Assembly (NCBI GenBank): GCA_030063045.1 | Contig: JAQSEB010000013.1 | Coordinates: 1,302,001-1,366,000 of the forward strand | Length of the DNA: 64,000 nucleotides | Source of the DNA: Pratylenchus scribneri | Taxonomy: Eukaryota > Nematoda > Chromadorea > Rhabditida > Pratylenchidae | Direction of reading: 5' to 3' | Shown: positions 20,019 through 32,400 of the stretch, one piece after another | Layout of the letters: each line of letters starts with the position of its first letter | Numbering within the stretch: position 1 is the first letter of the stretch | Made by a program: the position numbers and the translations under genes | Notes under the pieces: generated by a model | Seen by the model: only the letters and a program-made list of their open reading frames with translations | The model's database searches: none | What the model was told of the DNA's origin: nothing

Positions 20019-21260
20019 TTTTGCGAATTGGTTCCGAATTTCTGAGGTTAATCCCGAAAATGGGCTTATTTTTTCACAACCTAACTGCATTTGACTGGTC
20101 CCTTTTATTCAGACAATTTTGTACTTTATTTTTATTTCCTCATAATATTTACATTTTATTTTTCCGTTCTCATTTTAATGACATTGAAATGAATTTGAAT
20201 ATTGGAATAATAAAAACATCACATTGACAGAATGAATTTAAATATTAGGAAAAATATTTTTAAATCGGACAGTCTGTTTACTTGATAAAATTTTTATTTT
20301 TCATGCAAATCTTCTTATTTTTTGGCTTTTATCACCTTCATTTCCTCTTTATTCGATTCGAATAATACCGGAAAATATTTTTATGAAAACAAAAAGTTCA
20401 TTTTTTCCTTGTTGAATTTCTTCAATAATTTATTTTATGATAGAACATATTAAAAATGTGAAAATGGAAGTAAAAAAATTCATTCCTAGACTTAAGTGTT
20501 AGGAGAGTATTTATTACATTGCCGAATGTCTGTAAACGGAGATGAAAATTAATTTGCTCCAAGGAAAATTTGTTGAAGTGAATTTTTACAGAATTGGTTG
20601 CCCAAATTTGTTGATTGACATTTTTTGCTAAAGGAAAGGCTGAAGAAATTCAGCGATAAAAATTAAATTTTTGGAATTAAAATAGAGAACAATTTGATTT
20701 ATTTTAAATTTTTTTTATCTATTTTTTAGTTATTAAAGTCTTTATGGTTGGAATTGTCCCATTTTTATTGACATTTTTGCTGAAATTTTTGTCTGGAAAA
20801 TTGGTTTTTATTCCTTTCCTTCGTTCTTTTTTTTTTGTATTTATAAATTTGTTTCAATATTTTTGCTATTTCACCGAGAATTTATGTTTACTTCTGTTAT
20901 GCCATGATTTTCGGTTGATGATAATAAAAATATTTTCATTTTATAATCGAAATTCGAATACAAATATCATATTGCCATTTTCACCAATCTCAACAATTGG
21001 ATGCAAAATTGTTAAAGAACAGCAGGAGGCATATGAATTATAGATATATGTATTAAAGACACATTTATTTTATTCCCATATTGTCCAAAATTTTTCAAGA
21101 ATATCTGCTGAATTAAGAATTGTGTGAAATTTTATTATTTAATTGTAAAAATGAAAGAATTCACATAGAACAATATTATTTATAAATAAATATCTCAATA
21201 TGGGATAGAAATTAAAATCGCAAATTCTTCATTCTCTGCTATATTCAATTTTTAAAATAT
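20019..21260. other. Intergenic, no gene supported
   Basis: This is AT-rich sequence upstream of the lysozyme-like gene and downstream of the neuropeptide gene. One 99-codon plus-strand frame (20744-21043) encodes a very Phe/Leu-rich hydrophobic protein; with no family match, no splice context and a T-rich composition that would give such a frame by chance, I do not call it. Confidence 0.45.
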
Positions 21261-21620
21261 TCATCTGCCCCAAAGTAAATTGTTCATAATACTTCCGCTG
21301 GTCATTCCATCGGCAAATGCTTGTCGTTTTCTTCTTCCCCAAAGCAAATTGTTCATAATGCTTCCGCTGGTCATTCCATCGGCAAATGCTTGTCGTTTTC
21401 TTCTGCCCCAAAGCAAATTGTTCATAATGCTTCCGCTGGTCATTCCATCGGCAAAAGCTTGCCTTCTCTTTCGGCCCCAAAGCAAATTGTTCATAATGCT
21501 GCCACTGGTGAATCTGTCCGCAATAACTTGAGCATCAGCGGTCAAATATGTGTCATCAAATTGCAGAAAAGCGATTAGGGAAATTAAAGTTAGAAGCGCA
21601 ATTGGAATAAATTTAGTCAT
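21261..21620 (-). CDS. Neuropeptide precursor with four LWG-amide peptides
   Basis: This 119-aa precursor is uninterrupted by introns. I start it at the Met at 21620 because it opens a signal peptide (MTKFIPIALLTLISLIAFLQ); the frame continues 27 codons further upstream without one. After a short spacer come four copies ending in SGSIMNNLLWGR, each preceded by a basic cleavage site (RKRR or RRKR). Three copies give QAFADGMTSGSIMNNLLWG with C-terminal Gly for amidation and N-terminal Gln that could cyclise; the first copy differs (VIADRFTSGSIMNNLLWG). The coding repeats are 69 bp and nearly identical in DNA. The LWG-amide end recalls the NLP-38/MIP-like peptides of C. elegans, but the upstream Trp of classical MIPs is absent. 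Precursors of this kind pass the secretory pathway and are cut by proprotein convertases. Confidence 0.85.
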   Translation of the reverse strand: MTKFIPIALLTLISLIAFLQFDDTYLTADAQVIADRFTSGSIMNNLLWGRKRRQAFADGMTSGSIMNNLLWGRRKRQAFADGMTSGSIMNNLLWGRRKRQAFADGMTSGSIMNNLLWGR

Positions 21621-21710
21621 TTTAAATTTTATTTGGAAGATTTTAGAAGTTTTAGAAATATTAAGATCTTTAGTGATTGAAAAATGTTTTGAAAGAGGCA
21701 ATTCACACAG

Positions 21711-21718
21711 TATTTATA
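21711..21718 (-). promoter_or_regulatory. TATA box of the neuropeptide gene
   Basis: On the minus strand the sequence reads CTATAAATA about 90 bp upstream of the chosen start codon. It is the only TATA-like word at a suitable distance, in a less AT-rich setting (GGAATTC, GGACCACC) than its surroundings. Confidence 0.45.
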
Positions 21719-21759
21719 GAAGGAATTCTTTCGACGGACCACCTCATTAAATTAAAGAA

Positions 21760-23414
21760 TCACAATGCACAATTGTGCACACTGATTTAATTAAGATGGA
21801 AGGAAGGAATTTTAAACTGTTTTCTGCCAAATTAATTTAAAAACAACTCACTTGAATTCAGCAAAAAATCGTGATTTGTCAGATCTAATTTTGGCTACAA
21901 TCGGAAATTTAATTAAAAGAACTAAGAGAAAATTGATAAATCAAATAGGCGAAGAACCAAGAAAAAAAAATTTGTTTAAAAATTTCCGATTAATTTGGTT
22001 ACAAAAAAAATCAATCCTCAAAGTCTCAAAGGTCAAAGCTCAAATAATTAAAAATATACGTACAATTCTTATTTTTAGTGAAGATATAATATTTCTTTTT
22101 TATAAAAATAATTTTGCGATTCGTTATTTTATCAAAAATTTGTCTTTTTATATTTTATTTTGTTTCGAAGTAATTTAATATTTTATTTTCATTTTTTAAT
22201 CAAAATAATTTTAATGATCATTTTTAATTTAAATTGTATTTGATAAAAACAAAAAAGAAAAGCTATTTTTCATTCGTTTATTATTTTAAGAAATATTTCC
22301 CTTTTTATTTTTTTTCATCGAAAACACTTAATATAATAGTTTGTATTTTGATTGCTCAAATGGATGGAATTTTGTTTTCAATCAAATTTAATTAAAGTTC
22401 TCATTAGAAAAATTTATTTTGGTCCTTTCTTATTTTGTCAAAAACAATTTTTTATAAATGCAATTTTACTTTTGCAGTAAAAGTAGAGATGTGCAATGGA
22501 CTGAAAAATTTTATGAAAAATAAAATTTTAAGAATAAAAGAAGATATAATATGAAAAATTCATTTAAAAATAATATATTAGAAAATTAAAGAAAAAATAT
22601 TTTAAATAAATTTAATTTAAAAATCAAATTACATGCAAAATTCTTGAAAATATTTGAACTTTATATCAAATTCGAATAAAATATTTCGAAAAAAGTTAAA
22701 TTATTTTTTTTTAAATTACTACACTTCATTGGTAAATGCAAAATACAAAGGTTAAAGTATTTTGTGCATTTGATTCAATTAGAAAAAAAAATGGAATTCT
22801 ACTCTTAATTTCGGTGTTAAATTTAGAAGAAATTGGGGTGAATTTGTGCACGTGAATTCAAAATTTGAGTCATTCTTTGTCTTTGGTAACATACGCCAAA
22901 TACGATGATTTGATAAATTCACAAGTCACAAGTTACAAAGAATACAAAAAAGTGATTTGATTCAATCGACTCAGAGGAAATATTCGAATGAGAAAATTTG
23001 ATTCGCAAAATTAATTTCATCTAAAGAATAATTGTGCCTCTGAATTTTTGTCCAAATACGATATAAGTAAATGAAATTAAAATAGTCAAAAAATTAAATT
23101 TAATTTTAATTATCAAAAGATGGATTAAAAATTGATAATTTGAATAAATAAATTAATAAATTTAATTAAAATAAAATAATTCGAAATTCCAAATAATTTA
23201 ATAAATTCTCCTATAAAAAATTCTAAGACCAAAATTGTGACTTGTCCATGTTAAAGGTTGACGAAATTTCATATTCATAGCAAGAATGGCAAAAAGAGGT
23301 TTTAAAATGAGGAACAAATATAATTAAAGAGATTGGAATTTAATGTTTTTCAAAATTTACTAATCAATTTTTACACAAATTTTCATTAAAATTCAAATAA
23401 AATAATACAAAAAT
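21760..23414. other. AT-rich intergenic stretch
   Basis: No gene, repeat array or inverted repeat of note is visible. The 108-codon plus-strand frame at 21852-22178 is Lys/Ile/Asn-rich and looks like chance in AT-rich DNA. Confidence 0.5.
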
Positions 23415-26400
23415 TCAATAATGGAAAAAATGTATTGGAATTGAAGTCAACAACAAAAATGCCAAAATTGTCCATCCAAATGATGATTTAGTTTTATTCG
23501 TGCCATTTATCGTTGCCTTCTTTCCTCCCCCATCATTGGTGCCCGACGACATATTTTGGCCTCCATTTGCTATTTCTGATGTGTTGCCGTTGGTTCCATT
23601 CTTACCCTCATTTGGATTCAATACGATCACCAGTCCTCCACTGTCATTCGTAAAGCCAAGCTAAAAAATTTTTGAATAATTTTGAGTAATTAAATTTTAA
23701 TTATTAAAAGTTAATTTTAATTAAAAGTTTTTAAATAATTTATATTCAATTATTTTAAGTCAACAAAAATTTTAAAAATTAATTCTATGGTGTTGGACCT
23801 TTGCCGGATCGCCGGGCACACAATTGTATGAATCGGCAATTTTTAGGGTAAAAAGGCCTTCACGGCAAACACAAATTGTCCCGTTACATTGGGAGTCCAA
23901 CAAACATTCTTGGCCCTTTTCACATTTTTGACCTTTAAAATTAATAAATAATAAATATTTTTTTTATTAAATTTTAAAAATAATTTTTACCCGGAAATGC
24001 AATGCGTTCTCCGCTTCCATCCGAGCCCAATCCAAGGCCACTGTCCCCATTGGACCATTGTTGATTTTGATTCTCATTTTGGTATTCACTGTGCAATTCC
24101 GGCAATTCTTCTCTGTAAAGGGAAAATATTTATTCAAATTATTTATTTTTAATTTAATTCATTTTCTAAAATTTACTCGGTGAATGGATCGCCTTTTGGA
24201 TTTGGCCATCCCAGAATACGTTGCTCATTTTTATTCGTATTTTTCAACCATTCCATCAAAGGCTCAAAATATTCTAGCATAGGGCCGGCGTCTTTGAAAA
24301 TAATTTTAATTTAATTTTCATAATTTTTTTCCATACCAAGTTGTCGACTTCCAGTCAATTTCTCGAAGGCATTTATCCATGGAATTGAGCCACCTTGGGA
24401 AATTGCCTCATGAACAGACTGGAAAATAAAAATATTAATTAAAAAAATTCATTTAATTTAATCAAAATAATAAAATAGACTAATTTTTGCTGAAAATAAA
24501 AATGTTTAGTTAAAATAAAATTCATTTAATTTAATCAAAATAATAAAATCTAATTTTTGCTGTAAAAAAAATTTATATTTTATTATTTTTTTTCAAGAAT
24601 TTAATATAAAAAATATTTAAAAATCTAAAAATTATTATATTTTAATTCAATAAAAAAATTAAATAATTATAGAATTATGGAATAAATGGATTTTATTTTT
24701 AAACAAAGCTCAAAAAGTTTAAATTAATTATTATTATTATTAATTGAATAAAAATTGTTAGCTCACTTCGAATGCATTTTTTGTTGGCAAACAGCCTTGA
24801 CTAATTTTATCGATTCCACCGCATAATTTTTTCAACACTTGGAATTGGGCAATATAAGCAATTGCATCCCTTAAAAATGCGGCAAAATTTAAACAAAAAA
24901 GTTCTTTCATTTTTTCTTTAAATATTTTATATTATTAATAGCTAAAGAATTGTAAATATTTTTTATAAATTTCGGAATCAAAATTTTTGCCTTGTCGCCG
25001 GTGCATGAAATTGTGTAATTGCCGGCGACGAGACTGCATCATATTCAATTGCCTTTGGCAGTGCCATTGATGGAGCACGGATTCCTTGATATTTTTGTCT
25101 GAAATTAAATTTAATGGAGAAATTTAAACAAAATTTTTCAAAATTAATTTCATATTTTTTTATTAAATCCACAAATTTGCACTATAACATTATTACTGCT
25201 GACCGTAATGCCCACCATTCCTGGGACCAATTTGATTTGTTCAATTTGCCCTCAAAAATTGCATAACGCCATTTATCTGTAAAAGGGAAAGAAAAAATGG
25301 GGAAAAATTACAAAATTTAAAAATAATTTTCTTTTGCATTGGAAAAATATTTTAAATCGTGTCACGAAATTTGGGCACCGAGGAACTTTGGGCACCACGA
25401 ATTATGGGCACCGAGGAACTTTGGGCACCGCGAATTATGGGCACCAAATTGGAGAAATAGCCTAAATCTATCTTAAAATGGATTTAATCATTAATTAAGT
25501 GAATTTAATGATCATTTAACGATCATATTAGATGGTAAATTCGGGTTTTTCTGGCTTTTTCGAGACCAAATTTTTAAATAAAATTTTCTCAAAATAATGC
25601 AAATGATATATCAATCGACGCGTCTCAACGTGCTGATTATGATTTTGTTATTGATTTATCAAATAAAATTAAAATTTCAATAATATAACACTTTAATGCG
25701 ATATGATACTAAAATAGACATAACTATTTTATTTTTAAACTTATGTAAAATCTAATAAAAGAATCATAATCAGCACGTTGAGACGCGTCGATTGTTATAT
25801 AATTTGCATGATTTTGAGAAAATTTTATTTAAAAATTTGGTCTCGAAAAAGCCAGAAAAACCCGAATTTACCATCTAATATGATCATTAAATGATCATTA
25901 CATTCATTTAATTAATGATTAAATCCATTTTAAGATAGATTTAGGCTATTTCTCCAATTTGGTGCCCATAATTCGCGGTGCCCAAAGTTCGCGGTGCCCA
26001 TAATTCTTGGTGCCCAAAGTTCCTCGGTGCCCAAATTTCATGGAACCATTTTAAATTAATGATATGCCCACCGGCCACAATGGCAAAAGGCAATTTGACA
26101 ATTTCCTCCAATGCTTCCTTGTAGAGTCGATTAATTTCGGCTGGCCCATTTCGTTCGGTGTTTGGACCAATTAATTTTTGTGCCCGTAAATATTCCGGAT
26201 TCAATGCTAGAATGCCAAATGCACCGGCCAATGCAGAACTAAGGCTAAAAAATTTTTTAGGGATTTTTTTTAAATATTAAAAATATTTAATATGCCTTGG
26301 ATTCGGTGCATCCCGTAAAAGGATTGGCTGCTTTCTGGAGCCATATTGATAGAATAATTTGGCCAAAAGACGATGGGCATTCACAAAATCCTATAAAAGT

Positions 26401-29400
26401 TAAAAATTAAAAATTTATTGAAAATTATTTTTTTTTAAATATTTTCGAAAAAAATATTTTAATTTAAATTTTACTGACTTGCTCAGTCAATTGTCCGCAA
26501 ACTTTGATCCGATAATCATCATTTCCATCCATCTGATAAATGTAAAAAAAATTTAAAAGAAAAATTCAAAATAAATTAATAAAAATATTAATTAGGAATT
26601 TAAATTTTTTTAATTATTAATTATTTTTAATTTTATTATTAATGAAGGTAAAGGTAATTAATCCCTGCAGACCATATCATAGGCGGTTGCCGGATTGCAA
26701 ATCATATCTTTGGCCCAATTCCTCGTGAAAATTGAATTCGTCCAAAATGACTTGGGCAGTCGCTCAAATCCAACATATTTCATAAAACGATAAACCTTTT
26801 TTTGAGAGGAAGAAAATTGCCGAATTATAAATTTTTTAGATAAAAGAATGAGAAAATATTAATTATTCATTGTGGAATTTACCCAAAATTTTTCAATATA
26901 AATTAAATAATCTTTTTTGAGGGCATTTGGCATAATAAAATGTTGCAGTTAAGATTAATAATTAGTTAATTAATTAGCTTTTTATTAAGACTGGAATTTT
27001 TAAACAAATCTGATTTGACTTAGTTTTGAGGCCTCAAAATATTACAGAAAAATTTGTGTAAATCCCATGATTTTATAGGCAAATTAATTGGCATTCAAAA
27101 ATTTGTCAATTCAAAATATTGGCATATTTCTTTCAGAAATTATTTTTTGACAAATATTTATTTTTCGTCGCCTCCTGTAGAATTTTATTAAAAAATCAAA
27201 ATATTAACTTTTGAGAGCCTAATTTAATTAATTTGAAAAATTTTTGTATAATTTAATTTTTTACTGTAAATATCCATGCTCCTTTTGTCTTTATGAAATT
27301 TTCCTCAATTTATTCTCCCTAATTTTCCTCACTCACTCAGTTTACCTTTGCAAACATCACTCGGACTGTGTAATTTTGTGCATGGAATGCCTCCACCAAC
27401 TCATTGGCAATTTTTTGCTCTTCCGCCGGCATTTCTTCTCCAAATGGTTTGGTCAACTCATAATAGGCGGACCATGAATCGCCATTTAGGCTTTTCAACA
27501 AATGCAGTGGCAATGGTCCATCTCGACTGATTTGGCCAGCTTTTTGATTCTGCCAATTTGAGGGAAAAATTTGAATTTTTATAATTTTTTTTTTTCATTT
27601 TTTATTTAATTAATTTTCAAAATTTTGCAGGGACATTTTTGCATTTGGTTAGCGGGACATTTTGCTTTGGTTTAGCGGGACATTTTGCTTTGGTTTAGCG
27701 GGACATTATAAAATGTCAGATTTTGGTCCAAAAATTGTTTAAAACCAAAAATTGGAAATATGGTTTAAATGGTTTAATTTGCTAAGTTTCGATTAAAACT
27801 AAAAAATATATATGTCAAAAGATGCGTCTCGACTCTCGATGAGATCTACAAATTGGTATATAAGGTTTTTACGGTTTAAAACCGGTTCCTATTTTATTAG
27901 AAGTCAAAAATTACTTTTGATTTTGATGCGAAAAAAATATATTCTCATTCATTTTGGATCGATTCAACCATTCGATGCTTTGCTTTACACCCCTGTTCCA
28001 AATCAAATTTGATAATTGCCAGAGGAAAAGTGAAAAATGATTCGAGTCAATTTTGACTTTTAAATTTTTTATAAAGAATTTTATTCTTTTTTTTTTATAA
28101 TCCCCCACCTCTTCATTGCCCTTTTTGCTATGGATTGAGGCCAGTCTCGGACGAAAATATGCCATCAATTGTTCATAGAGTGGGGCCATTTGTGCGTGGA
28201 GAATGTCCAATTGATGGCCAATGTCCAATTGGCGTTCAGGGAAAAACCCAAATTGCCGAGGCAATTCGTAGACGGCACGCCATTGTGCACCAGCGTCGGG
28301 GAATCCATTCAATCGAGCTCCTTTAATAAATTCAAATGTTAATTTTAAAAAAGTAAATTGATTTTTATTTTTAATTCTAGCACTTTGTGAAAACACTGTT
28401 GTAGAAAATTATCCGGTCAATTTTCGAAGTTCACAGTGGTGAATTGCCTTACAACTTAACTCGGTGATTTACAATTAATAAACAAATAGGGTAAAATATA
28501 GAATCTCAATATTCCCATTAGAATACCTAGATTATTTCTCTAATTTATTTCTCTAATTTATTCCTCAAATCCAATCCAATTCTCTTTAGTAACCTTGAGC
28601 CTCTTTTACATTTTTCCAATAATAAGGTCCCTTGGCCAAATTCCCAACAAAAATTGATGGATAAATATAAATTCAAGGGAAAGAAAAATTGGCGAGTGAG
28701 ACGTTTTCCTTGGTTTATCCTGCGGGCGACTATTCGTAACGAAAGTCAAAAATGTTGAAGAATCACTTGGGCCAGGGCTGCCATAATACCGGGGAAACCC
28801 GGCATTTCCCGGGTTTTTGATGTCCCGGCCGGGGTTTTGCCGGGGTTTTGAAAGTGCCGGGTTTTTTGCCGGGTTTTTCATATTTTGCCGGGTTTTGCCG
28901 TGTTTTTAAATTTTTTTAAATGATTGCCAAAAATTGAATATTTATCCAACATTTTCTAATCTCTCACTTCATATTTTTCTTTATTTTATCATCTATTTCT
29001 ATATTTTAGCTATCTGTTCTATCAATCACATAAAAATGGGAATTTCTTCCTGCTTGCTTATATAAATTAAATTTTTTGGGCAGAGGCAAATCGCAAATTA
29101 GAAAGCAAATAAATATTTACTTTAACTTACTTAAATATTAATGTGAATTTTCTTAACTTTATCAATAAACATAAAGATCATCTATTGATTTTTTCAGTAA
29201 AATGGCGCAAAAACAATCAAATTTACTTAATTTCGTTCGGAATATTTCGATTTCAGCAACAAATTCTGAAAAAACAACTGAGCAAAATGAAGAAGAAGCG
29301 ATTTCCGAGGCTGAAGAAGTGCCCGAAATTGAAATGAACAGTGAAGATGACGAAGACGATGGAAATAAATCACAAAAAAGTTAGTAAAAAATTTTAAATG

Positions 29401-32400
29401 GATTCAGAATAAATTTTTAGGATTATCTCCACCAAAAAAGAGAAAGAAGTCGCATCGAAAACCCGGAAGTGGGTATTCAAAATTTTTACCAAGTTATGCT
29501 AATCCGGAAGAAACAATTGAAGCAAGCAAAAAAGGAAGCGGATTTTTTTATTGCAAAGCTTGTAACGCTGATTTAGCTTTAAACAAAAATGGTGATAAGT
29601 TTATCAAAGAACATTTGGCAACAAAAAAACACAAAGATCACATTTCTGATTTTCGAAAAAATCAGCCAATTAATCATTTCATCAAGAAAAGAACGGTTTA
29701 TTTTGTTCATAAAAAATTAAAATAATTAAAGGAAGATGAAGAAAAAAGCATATTGCTAACAGAAATTTTGATGGCTTTCCATTCCGGCGCTCACAATTTT
29801 TCTATGCGATGTTCAAACTGTACTAGTGAATTGCTTCCAAAATTGTTCAAACAAGCAGAGGATTTTGCAAGCGCGAGGACCAAAACAACCGCAGTAATTA
29901 ATGGTATAATTTTTACCAAATATTAAAATTGAAAATAGTTATTTTTAAGGAGTGATTTATCCGTTTTTGCAACAATGTTTTTTACAAGCAATAAATGAAA
30001 ATGGCGGTTGGTTCTCCATAGGAATTGATTCGACAGAAATGCAAAAAACACGATTCCATGCAATCGTGATTAGGTTTGATATCAAAATTTTAAAAATATA
30101 TGTTTTTATTTAGATATTTTGATATTCAAAAAGGAACAAAACAACGTTTGCTAAAAATTGTGGATGAACCCAGCGAGAAGGCGGTTGATATGGCCAATTT
30201 TCTGAAGCAAATTTTGATTGAAAATGGGCTGGAATTGACAAAAATGGCGGCACTTACGGCCGATAATACAAATGCGAACTTTGGAGGAATCCAGCGGAGG
30301 GGGCAAAACAATTTGTTCTTTTTGTTAAAACAAGGTATTTTTAATAAAAATTATCTATTTTTGCTTTAAAAAATGTTAAGACCATCCATCTTTGAATGGG
30401 ATTGGTTGTGTGTCGCATATTGCGAACAATTCCGTCAGGCACGCAGTTGAGCAATTGGATTATGATTTGGCCAATTTTTGTACAACATTGTGTGGCCATT
30501 TAAACAGTGCATTGCGATGGGAAAAGTACAAGGAAGTCGCAAAAAATTTGGAAGTAAATATTTTTAATGTAATAAATTTTATATTAGTTAAATTTTAGAT
30601 TAAAGTTCTCAATTTCCCGGATTATTGCCCAACGCGATGGCTTTCATTGGGAGCAATTTGCGAGGAAATTTGTCGACAATGGATGGCCATTGAATCATAT
30701 TTCAGATCCTGCAGCGACAAGGAATGCCCTAAATTTATGAGAAAAATTTTTAATGATGATTTGACACCAAAAGCGGAGGAATATAGGATTTTATTTTCTT
30801 TCTGCTCTTTTGCATTGGCCCAATTCAACAAATTTAATTTGATTAGTCAGGTTTTAAAAAAAAAAGAAAATAACAATATAATTAGAAATTATTATTAGAA
30901 AAAAGAATTGGCTTTTCCCGAAATGATGAAAGCATTTCTCGCATTGAAAAGAAGAATTCAACAAGCGCATGATGAGCACTATTTTGGAAATGATGCAAAT
31001 GAACGATTGATTCGGCTTGAGGAGGAAGGTTCTTTGGACATTTGTGGGCGCTTAAAAGCTGAATTTTTGGTTGGCATTTTAATTTTATGATTATTCCAAT
31101 TATTTTATTTAGAACTTTTATGAAAATTCACTCGAATATTTGAACAAATGGAGCGCACACATTAATGAATTAGCGGATTATGTTTCGGACTGGTTACTTT
31201 TCGAAAAGCGGCCATCATTTCAAAAAATTTCTGAGGCCTATAAAAAATTTTGCGGCAATACACCGGAAGAATTGGACAATTTATTCAATGAAGTGGCTGA
31301 ATTAAATGAATTATTGGACAAATTATCCGGAACCGGTTTTGAAGACAAAGAAATTGAAGAACGATGGACAAAATTGTTTAAAAACAAAAATTTCGTGCTA
31401 ATCAAAAAGTTGGTCGCAATTCTCTTCTCTTTTTTTCCTTCCAATTCATTTTGTGAATCAATATTTTCGATCTTAAAAAATCTCAAAACCGATGAACGGA
31501 ACAGTATGGAACCCAAATTAATCAATTCTCTTATTTCTATCAAATTAAATGCCGATTTTAATTGTATTCAAGCTTATGATATCTTTATTTCGCAACCCCA
31601 ATTGCTTAAACAAGTCAAATCACAAGAGAAATATAAAGTATAAATATTTTTAAAAGCTTTAATATTGTATTTTAACACGTTTTAAAAAAGCCGGGTTTTT
31701 TGCCGGGGTTTTGAAAATTTTTGCCGGGGTTTTGCCGGGATTTTGAAACTGAATGCCGGGGTTTTGACTTTTGGAGATGGCACCCCTGACTTGGGCAAAA
31801 ATAAAAAATGCATCATAAATTCAATTTCTCTGCACATTCTTCTTTCGCCCTCCTCAAATTCCCCTCATCATTGCAAATATTTTCGGAAAGTTTTAAATTA
31901 ATCCACCATTTTCACCTTTATTACTCAATTCGACCAATTCGGCATAACTGGCCGTCAAATTTGGGCCGGCCGCAAGGCGCCATTTCTGCCACAACTCCAA
32001 ACATTGTTGGGCATCGGCGCTTGGCCCATTCAAAAGTGTTGGAATGTCGGAAAATTTGAGCAGGCAAGCAGTTTTATCTCCGCCCATTGGAGCTGAAAAA
32101 CAATAAATTTTGAATGCATTTTTGTAAAGAAATCATTTTATAGAAAAAGTACTCGATTTGTTATACTAATTTATGCCAAAAATTTATGGCCTTACCCTTT
32201 CCTGGTTCCCCGCATAATTGAGTGTGAGTGAATTGTTGATTGATGGAAAGGAGGAGTCGATTGAATTCGGCCAATTCCGCCTGATCCAATGCATTCATGC
32301 CCTGCTGAGCCAGCACTGAAAGTTGCACTCGTTCGGCGCTTCCATATTCAAAAGCAGTTGCATTGAATTGTGCGGCTTGTTGGGCTGTGGCACGGAGAAA

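Noticed and set aside
20744..21043. 99-codon plus-strand ORF, Phe/Leu-rich
   Set aside because: The composition follows the T-rich DNA; no family, splice or conservation evidence.
21852..22178. 108-codon plus-strand ORF
   Set aside because: Lys/Ile/Asn-rich, as expected from AT-rich noncoding DNA.
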